Notes under the pieces: model-generated
What the model was told of the DNA's origin: nothing
Database searches by the model: none
What the model saw: the letters and a program-made list of their open reading frames with translations, nothing else
Origin: Actinomycetospora cinnamomea
Lineage (GTDB): Bacteria > Actinomycetota > Actinomycetes > Mycobacteriales > Pseudonocardiaceae
DNA length: 38,360 nt
Assembly: GCF_003096675.1 (NCBI RefSeq)
Contig: NZ_QEKW01000031.1
Coordinates: 1 to 38,360, forward strand
Direction: 5' to 3'
Program-made: the position numbers and the translations under genes
Part shown: one piece after another, positions 33,451 to 38,360 of the stretch
Position numbering within the stretch: position 1 is the stretch's first letter
How the letters are laid out: every line of letters starts with the position of its first letter

Positions 33451-33876
33451 ATGTCGCTCCAGGGCCGCACCGGCGTCTCCGGCCAGCTGGCCGGACCGAT
33501 CCGACCCGAGAGCCGCGTCGGATTCGTCCACGGCAGCGAACCCGCCATCCAGGCCATGCGCCAGGACATCATGGACGGCGAACAGATTTACGGGATCTTC
33601 GGCGACCGACGAGGCGACACGGCCCTGATCGCGATCACCAATCGCCGCGTGCTGATGATGGACACGGTGTACGGCAAGGGACGCGTGGCCCTCACGTCCG
33701 TTCCGCTGCGACAGATCGTCAGTTGCTCCTACATCACCTCGACCACCGAGCCGATCACCGACGCCACCGTGGTGGGGATCAAGGTGGGGCGCAGCATGTT
33801 CGAGGTCAGCTGCAACTCCCCCGAGGAGGCCCAGGACGTGCACCACCTGATCATGTGGCACCTGATCGGGCTCTGA
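33451..33876 (+). CDS. Bacterial PH-like domain protein
   Basis: A 141-aa soluble protein. From about residue 25 on it shows the pattern of bacterial PH (YokE-like) domains: D-G-E-Q-I-Y-G-I-F, A-L-I-A-I-T-N-R-R-V-L-M-M-D, V-P-L-R-Q-I-V-S-C-S-Y-I, then K-V-G-R-S-M-F-E-V and a closing helix with S-P-E-E-A-Q-D-V-H-H-L-I. The T-N-R-R-V/L strand and the P-L-x-Q-I turn are diagnostic. The ATG at 33451 has AGGAGGAG directly upstream; a GTG at 33421 in frame is less likely. It is single, followed by a terminator. Ligand and role are unknown. Confidence 0.7.
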   Translation: MSLQGRTGVSGQLAGPIRPESRVGFVHGSEPAIQAMRQDIMDGEQIYGIFGDRRGDTALIAITNRRVLMMDTVYGKGRVALTSVPLRQIVSCSYITSTTEPITDATVVGIKVGRSMFEVSCNSPEEAQDVHHLIMWHLIGL

Positions 33877-33949
33877 AGGGCTTGCGGGATCGTCGTCGGA
33901 CATCGTGCGCTCCGGACGCAACCTCCGACGCCCGTGACCGTCTACAGGA

Positions 33950-33991
33950 CGAGGGGCGCCCGCCCGGGGGGAAATGTGGGGGCGCCCCTCG
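33950..33991 (+). terminator. Hairpin terminator after the PH-like gene
   Basis: A 12-bp perfect stem (33950-33961 with 33980-33991, core GAGGGGCGCCC) encloses an 18-nt loop. It lies about 75 nt past the stop. The rest of the 319-nt gap up to 34196 contains the right copy of the inverted repeat and a TTGACC at 34062-34067, but no gene. Confidence 0.65.
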
Positions 33992-34071
33992 CCTCCTCCT
34001 TGGTAGTGGGCGCGAGGAGTTCCCGGTCCGCGGCGACAGGAACTACTTCCCGGTCGTGTCGTTGACCGTCA

Positions 34072-34089
34072 TCCGTCTCGACGAGAATG
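34072..34089 (+). repeat. Inverted-repeat unit, right copy
   Basis: TCCGTCTCGACGAGAATG, partner of 33362-33379. It lies about 105 nt upstream of the DUF4185 gene and just downstream of a TTGACC hexamer, so it may overlap that gene's promoter. Confidence 0.55.
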
Positions 34090-34195
34090 AGATCGACGCA
34101 CTTGTCGTACGGCCCCCGTGATCGAACACTTCGGTCAGCGCACCGGTGAACGCCCTCGGTCACCGCAGGGTCACCTCGAGCGAGGAGCGCAGCGG

Positions 34196-35401
34196 ATGAG
34201 ACAGGTGAGGGCGGTCGTCAGGCGATCGGCCCACGCGGTGACGGGGCTCGTCATGGGTCTCCTCGGATGGGCCGGGGCTGCCGTACGCCGCCGGCAGCCG
34301 GTGGTGGACCAGGTGGCCGCGCCCAAGCCGTCGCCACCTCCGCCACCACCTCCGCCACCACCGCCTCCGTCGACGGGACCAGCACCCCGGTTCGTCCCGG
34401 CCGCCAAGGTCATCGATCTGACCGGGCCCGAGCGCTCCACGTCCTACGGCATCGGGGGTACCGATCTGGGGGTACCGACGCTCACCCCGGACGGCCGGCT
34501 CCTGCTCGTGTTCGGAGACACCTTCGACCAGTTCAGGGCCGGCGGTCCCGGGTGGCGAGCACCGACGGCGTTGTTCGCCGACCCGGACACCGTGACCGCC
34601 GGCCTGCAGTGGACCGGCGCCGCCCCCGGCGCCAACGGGTCGGACACCCGCGCCGGCCAGCTCGTCCCGCAACCGCATCACTCCCGGATCCGCGGCTTCC
34701 ACGTCAGTACCCAGCTCCCGAGCGACGTGGTCCGTCTCGGCGGGGTGCTCTATCTGCAGGTGATGGGCTGTGAGGGGCTCGGCACCGTCCACTTCACCGA
34801 GCTGTATGAGTCGCGCGACAACGGCCGGAGCTGGTCCTCGACCGGCTGCTGGTGGCCGGGTGATCACTGGAACGGCTGGTTCCAGAACCTCACGTGGTGC
34901 CCCGGCGACGACGGCTACCTGTACTGCGTGTCCACGGGGTTCCAGCGCGACAAGGGGCTCATGCTCTCCCGGGTACGCGTCGACGAGCTCACCGATCCCG
35001 ACGCCTGGGAGCCGTGGGGCTGGACGCCGTCCGGTGGCTGGGCCTGGGGTGATCCGCCCGGAGTCGTCCTGCCCGGGGCGTTCGGCGAACAGTGCCTGCG
35101 CCGCATCGACGGCCACTGGGTGCTCAGCGTGTTCGACGCCGGCCACTACCGCATCGACGTGCGCCTCCTGCCGACACCGACCGCCGACATGACCACCGCG
35201 CCCGTCACGACCGTCGCCCAGGGCGTCGCCTGGGGCCAGGAGGACCACGCCCGTGGTCGGGTCGCCCAGCTCTACGGCGGCTACATCCTGCCCGGCTCCA
35301 CCCTCGACGACGTCCATCTCGTGATCAGCCAGTGGAACACCGGCCCCGCCAACACCCCCTACAGAGCCATGCAGTTCCACACCGACCTGATCACGACGTG
35401 A
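34196..35401 (+). CDS. Proline-rich DUF4185 domain surface protein
   Basis: A 401-aa protein. A basic N-terminus and one weak hydrophobic stretch (about 14-30) are followed by a run of about 12 prolines (47-60) and then a DUF4185 domain of beta-propeller type. The domain has G-G-T-D-L-G-V-P near the start, L-V-F-G-D-T-F-D, and later W-N-G-W-F-Q-N and H-L-V-I-S-Q-W-N-T. The L-V-F-G-D-T-F motif is typical of DUF4185, a mycobacterial/actinobacterial family of unknown function related in fold to glycan-acting propellers. The ATG at 34196 has GAGGAG 8 nt upstream. The polyproline linker suggests it crosses the cell wall. A 27-bp palindrome covers its stop codon. Confidence 0.82.
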   Translation: MRQVRAVVRRSAHAVTGLVMGLLGWAGAAVRRRQPVVDQVAAPKPSPPPPPPPPPPPPSTGPAPRFVPAAKVIDLTGPERSTSYGIGGTDLGVPTLTPDGRLLLVFGDTFDQFRAGGPGWRAPTALFADPDTVTAGLQWTGAAPGANGSDTRAGQLVPQPHHSRIRGFHVSTQLPSDVVRLGGVLYLQVMGCEGLGTVHFTELYESRDNGRSWSSTGCWWPGDHWNGWFQNLTWCPGDDGYLYCVSTGFQRDKGLMLSRVRVDELTDPDAWEPWGWTPSGGWAWGDPPGVVLPGAFGEQCLRRIDGHWVLSVFDAGHYRIDVRLLPTPTADMTTAPVTTVAQGVAWGQEDHARGRVAQLYGGYILPGSTLDDVHLVISQWNTGPANTPYRAMQFHTDLITT

Positions 35402-35409
35402 TCAGGTCG
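35383..35409. terminator. Perfect 27-bp palindrome over the DUF4185 stop codon
   Basis: CGACCTGATCACG (35383-35395), a single central A, and the exact complement at 35397-35409. The stop codon is 35399-35401. With a one-base centre it is a poor hairpin but a good protein-binding dyad. Confidence 0.7.
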
Positions 35410-35412
35410 ATC

Positions 35413-35435
35413 GGCGCCGGCTCCGCCGGAGCGCC
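35413..35435 (+). terminator. Short hairpin after the DUF4185 gene
   Basis: GGCGC (35413-35417) pairs with 35431-35435, and CGGC (35418-35421) with 35425-35428, leaving a two-base bulge. It follows the 27-bp palindrome by 3 nt and is the likelier terminator. Confidence 0.5.
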
Positions 35436-35542
35436 ATAAGGCGGGCCTTCTCGGATCAGTGTCGCTGCGGATCGGTGACACGGACCATCCGCTCTGCTCG
35501 GGGGCGATCCTGGAGCGATCTCCGAGGCGGAAGCGAGGCGTC

Positions 35543-36613
35543 ATGACCGTTCCCCAGCCGGTTCCGGAGTCCCCCCGCGGTCCTGGCCTGCACGAGCGCT
35601 TGGCGTCCGGGCCGGTCGTGTGCGGCGAGGGCTACCTGTTCGAGCTCGAGCGGCGGGGCTACCTGCAGGCCGGGGCGTTCGTCCCCGAGGTGGTCCTCGA
35701 CCATCCCGAGGAGGTCGCCGCGCTGCACCGGCAGTTCGTGCACGCCGGCTCCGACGTCGTGGAGGCGTTCACGTACTACGCGCACCGCGAGAAGCTGCGC
35801 GTGATCGGCAAGGACGACATCCTCGAGCCCCTCAATCGGCAGGCGCTCGAGCTCGCCCGCGGGGTGGCCGACAGCACCGGCACGCTGCTGGCGGGCAACA
35901 TCTGCAATACCGGGGTCTACGACCCCGCCGATCGCGCGACCCACGAGACCGTGCGTGGCATGTTCACCGAGCAGGTGGGCTGGGCGGCGGAGGCCGGGGT
36001 CGACTTCGTCATCGGCGAGACCTTCCGCTACCTCGGGGAAGCCCGTATCGCCCTCGAGGTGATCCGGGAGGCGGGCCTGCCCGCGGTGATGCTGCTGGTG
36101 GCGGGGCACGAGCCGGTGACCCGGGACGGTGCGGCCATGGCGCAGGCCTGCCGCGAGCTGGCCGAGCGCGGCGCCGACGTCGTGGGCCTCAACTGCGTGC
36201 GCGGACCGGCCACGATGCTGCCGTTGCTGGGCCCCGTCGCCGCAGCGGTGGACGTCCCGGTCGCCGCGCTGCCGGTGCCGTACCGCACCCACCCGGAGCA
36301 GCCGACATTCCACGCGCTCCGCGACCCGGCCTCGACCCCGCTGCCCGAGGGGCTCCCGTTCCCGACCGCGCTCGACCCGTTCACCTGCCACCGCTACGAG
36401 ATCGCCGACTTCACCCGCCGTGCCCGGGCGGCCGGCGTGCGCTACTTCGGCCTGTGCTGTGGCGGCGCCCCGCACCACCTGCGGGCGATGGCCGAGACGC
36501 TCGGTCGCACCCCGCCGGCCAGCAGGTACTCCCCGGACATGTCCAAGCACGTCTACCTCGGCGCGGATCCCCGGTTGCGGGCGGCGAACCAGCAGTTCCG
36601 CAGCGTGCTGTAG
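35543..36613 (+). CDS. Homocysteine S-methyltransferase family protein (BHMT-like)
   Basis: A 356-aa TIM-barrel enzyme that transfers a methyl group (from betaine, S-methylmethionine or a related donor) to homocysteine. Zinc-binding cysteines are C218 (G-L-N-C) and C305-C306 (G-L-C-C-G-G-A-P). The N-terminal G-E-G-Y-L-F-E-L-E-R-R-G-Y and E-A-F-T-Y-Y motifs are those of the betaine-type subgroup. The ATG at 35543 has GAGG upstream. A SAM or SAH riboswitch was looked for in the 141-nt leader and not seen. The methyl donor is not determined. Confidence 0.87.
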   Translation: MTVPQPVPESPRGPGLHERLASGPVVCGEGYLFELERRGYLQAGAFVPEVVLDHPEEVAALHRQFVHAGSDVVEAFTYYAHREKLRVIGKDDILEPLNRQALELARGVADSTGTLLAGNICNTGVYDPADRATHETVRGMFTEQVGWAAEAGVDFVIGETFRYLGEARIALEVIREAGLPAVMLLVAGHEPVTRDGAAMAQACRELAERGADVVGLNCVRGPATMLPLLGPVAAAVDVPVAALPVPYRTHPEQPTFHALRDPASTPLPEGLPFPTALDPFTCHRYEIADFTRRARAAGVRYFGLCCGGAPHHLRAMAETLGRTPPASRYSPDMSKHVYLGADPRLRAANQQFRSVL

Positions 36614-36652
36614 CGGCTGCCGCGCGGGGGTGACACCGCGAGGCGAACAGCG

Positions 36653-37537
36653 TCAGGCGCCCTCCTTCACCCGCCCGGCCTCGCGGCTCGCCCAGGCCTT
36701 CGCGACCTCGGGCGGCAGGACGGCGGTCGGGCAGCTCGCCATCCGGACCACCGTCTGGGTGGTCGCGCCCAGGAGCGAGGCGGTGAGCGCCCCGTGCCCA
36801 CGCGAACAGAGGACGATCAACCGGGCTCGCCCGCGGGACTCCTGCAGGATCGCCTCGGCCGCGTTCCCCCACAGGACGGTCTCGTGCCGCTCGAGGTGAG
36901 GGTGCCGGTCGGTGGTTCCGGCCAGAGCGTCCGTCAGCCGCTGCCGGTGGGTCTGCTCCTCCGTCTCGGAGCTCCGGCGGGCACCCACCACGACCGCCTC
37001 GAGCGGGGCTTTCCACCGGTCGGCCACGGCGGCGGCGAAGGCCACGGCGCCGACGGCCTCGTCCGAGCCGTCGACGTGGACCAGCACGTTGCCGGAATGT
37101 GCCGCGTCCGGGTCCCAGATCTGCGGGACCAGCACGACGGGGCACCTCGCGTGGCCGATCGCGTGCGCGACGATCCGCCCGACGGTGAGGTCCAGATCGC
37201 CCGCGGCGGTCCGCGAGCCCAGCACCAGGAGCTCGGCGCGCTCGGCGACGTGCACGAGGGCCGGGCCGGCGACGCCGCTGACCACGGAGAGGCGGACGGG
37301 TACGTCGGGCGCAGATGCCGCGGCCACGTGGCGGCCCTGCTCGAGCAGGGCCCGGGCGCGTCCGTGCGGCGCCTGGAGGACGTGGTCGTGATGCGACGGG
37401 GGGAGCACCTGGACCAGGTCGAGGCTCACGTGGCGTCGATCGGCCTCGCGGGCCGCCCACCTGACCGCCCGCAACGTCGCCGGGTTGCCGCCGACCCCGG
37501 CGACGACGCCTGTGGCCGGCTCCGTGCGGTCGATCAT
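36653..37537 (-). CDS. Tandem universal stress protein
   Basis: A 294-aa protein with two Usp domains, about 8-135 and 145-285. The second has V-H-V-D-G-S-D-E-A at the start and the ATP-binding G-x2-G-x9-G-type loop near the end (C-S-R-G-H-G-A-L-T-A-S-L-L-G-A-T-T). The first domain has a poorer loop (G-S-R-T-A-A-G-D-L-D-L-T-V-G). Tandem Usps in actinobacteria respond to hypoxia or stress. No DosR-type palindrome is visible upstream. The ATG at 37537 has GGAGGCG 7 nt upstream. It converges on the methyltransferase gene, 39 nt apart. Confidence 0.9.
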   Translation of the reverse strand: MIDRTEPATGVVAGVGGNPATLRAVRWAAREADRRHVSLDLVQVLPPSHHDHVLQAPHGRARALLEQGRHVAAASAPDVPVRLSVVSGVAGPALVHVAERAELLVLGSRTAAGDLDLTVGRIVAHAIGHARCPVVLVPQIWDPDAAHSGNVLVHVDGSDEAVGAVAFAAAVADRWKAPLEAVVVGARRSSETEEQTHRQRLTDALAGTTDRHPHLERHETVLWGNAAEAILQESRGRARLIVLCSRGHGALTASLLGATTQTVVRMASCPTAVLPPEVAKAWASREAGRVKEGA

Positions 37538-38195
37538 GGTCCATCGCCTCCCCGATCCCCCATGACGACGTACACACATACGGTGGCCCGGCCGGACCGG
37601 CCCGGCAAGGGTTCGGGGCGTCGAGGACGTCCATCGTTCGAGCACTGCAAGCTGCTCACGATCGACGCCGTTGTTCTCCCACGACCTGCTCCACGCGAAG
37701 ATCGCTAGGCGCCCAGAGCCCGAACGCCCGCTGCTTCGGCGACGCCGTGAAGCGGCGGGCCCGGGCGAACGACCGGAGAGGACGTGGTTCTCCCGCCTGG
37801 TCGCGAAGCCGAGTCGCCAGTCGGCTGGCGCCGGCTTCGTGGCCCCACCGGGCGGCAGCTACGTGGTCCTCGTCAGCCCTCCACTCTCGATGACGAAGAA
37901 ACGGATGCTGGCGTCGACGCCGCGGCCCGTGCGGGCCGCGTCGTGCCTCCTCGATCGCGTCGGTGATCGGGGGCCTCGCGATGTCCTGCCGTGCGACATG
38001 TGGTCACCTCCCGCCCAGCGGTGGGGGCCTGAGCGGCGAGCCGGCAGTGCAGGGCAGACATGAGCGGACGTGGCCCGGGAGTGATGCGCCGGGGGTGGCG
38101 GGTGGGCGCGGTCGGGGCGGACGCGCCGGTGCGGCGGCTGCTCGACCGACGCCCGAGGGGTCGAGGGTCGGTGGCGGGCTGCTTTTGCCTGGTGG
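37538..38195. other. 658-bp stretch without a supported gene
   Basis: Open frames here (for example 37671-38063 plus, 37873-38061 minus) lack family likeness, codon-position bias and clear starts. A GGGAGGTGA followed by an ATG on the minus strand near 38000 leads to a short Arg-rich frame of under 50 codons. No tRNA, insertion sequence or array was seen. It may be a regulatory spacer or a boundary to an accessory element. Confidence 0.6.
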
Positions 38196-38360
38196 TCAGA
38201 AGGGCGGGTCGCCGGGGTCGCTGAGCGGGGCCGGGGCCTGGACGGCGGCCGCGGGCCGGTGTGCCTGGGCCCGGCGTGCGTGGGCGCGGGTGGCGCGCTC
38301 GGTGATCGCGGTGAGGTCGTGGTTGGTGTCGTCGTCGGTGTCGTGCCAGCCGTCGTCGGG
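38196..38360 (-). CDS. C-terminus of an unidentified protein with an SSB-like D-P-P-F tail
   Basis: A minus-strand open frame enters at the right edge and ends with TGA at 38198-38196 after 54 codons; over 90 percent of codons end in G or C, so it is real coding sequence. It starts P-D-D-G-W-H-D-T-D-D-D-T in the window, continues with an Ala/Arg/His-rich helix (E-R-A-T-R-A-H-A-R-R-A-Q-A) and ends L-S-D-P-G-D-P-P-F. The last residues resemble the acidic D-x-P-F tail of single-stranded DNA-binding proteins, which recruits repair and replication partners. The start and main domain are outside the window, so the family cannot be named. Confidence 0.6.
   Translation of the reverse strand, partial: PDDGWHDTDDDTNHDLTAITERATRAHARRAQAHRPAAAVQAPAPLSDPGDPPF

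Noticed and set aside
35402..35542. SAM or SAH riboswitch before the homocysteine methyltransferase
   Set aside because: The leader lacks the conserved cores and is partly taken up by a palindrome and hairpin that end the previous gene.
37560..37740. tRNA gene as integration site
   Set aside because: TTCGAG and GTTCGGGG words occur, but no cloverleaf with paired T-arm and acceptor stem can be drawn.
37671..38063. 130-codon plus-strand open frame
   Set aside because: No family pattern, no ribosome site, and codon third positions do not show the strong G/C bias of the real genes.

Overview
The window is a contiguous piece of a high-GC actinobacterial chromosome. Coding third positions are almost always G or C, GTG/TTG starts are common, and many neighbouring genes overlap by 4 nt. 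The gene content points to the Pseudonocardiales (Pseudonocardia-like): a propane-type soluble di-iron monooxygenase operon, an ECF41 sigma factor, an Rpf-like muralytic protein, a GAF-ANTAR regulator, DUF2505 and DUF4185 proteins. The genus is my inference from family content and was not tested by any search.

Region 1 (1-9437, all minus strand) is an alkane/propane (or cyclic ether) oxidation operon. It runs IclR regulator, hydroxylase large subunit (prmA/mimA), reductase (prmB), hydroxylase small subunit (prmC), coupling protein (prmD), a dedicated GroEL-like chaperonin, a zinc alcohol dehydrogenase, an amidohydrolase, and the start of a probable DUF59 metal-cluster assembly gene that leaves the window. 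The di-iron ligands of the large subunit have the same spacing as in methane monooxygenase. Two very strong hairpins lie inside the operon, after prmA and after prmD.

Region 2 (9688-16960, plus strand) is a tightly packed run: TIM-barrel sugar isomerase, GT4 glycosyltransferase, PIG-L deacetylase, spore-photoproduct-lyase-like radical SAM protein, DUF2505, NERD-domain protein, MFS transporter and a diverged GIY-YIG protein. The first four are the best candidate for an undescribed pathway. It ends in a 42-bp near-perfect palindrome shared with the convergent minus-strand operon of region 3 (16994-21832): copper P-type ATPase, CinA-like amidase, HAD phosphatase, DAGK-like lipid kinase, TraR/DksA zinc-finger protein.

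Region 4 (22020-25121) looks like a stress and envelope set. A CsbD-like protein and a GAF-ANTAR antiterminator each sit behind a SigF/SigB-like promoter (GGTGT-N15/17-GGGTA). They are followed by an ankyrin protein, a LiaF-like protein and, convergently, a small Rpf. Region 5 (25312-29818) holds single genes: NmrA-type reductase, secreted M28 aminopeptidase lipoprotein, ABM-like and SnoaL-like small proteins, and a membrane-anchored alpha/beta hydrolase.

Region 6 (29993-33450) holds a six-TM protein fused to only the N-terminal half of a GT4 enzyme. Converging on it is an epimerase-ECF41 sigma operon with an upstream motif resembling the ECF41 promoter. Region 7 (33451-37537) encodes a PH-like protein, a proline-rich DUF4185 surface protein, a homocysteine S-methyltransferase and a tandem universal stress protein. 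The last 0.8 kb has no supported gene except, at the very edge, the C-terminus of a minus-strand protein with an SSB-like acidic D-P-P-F tail, possibly the border of an accessory element.

I saw no rRNA, tRNA, CRISPR array or insertion sequence.
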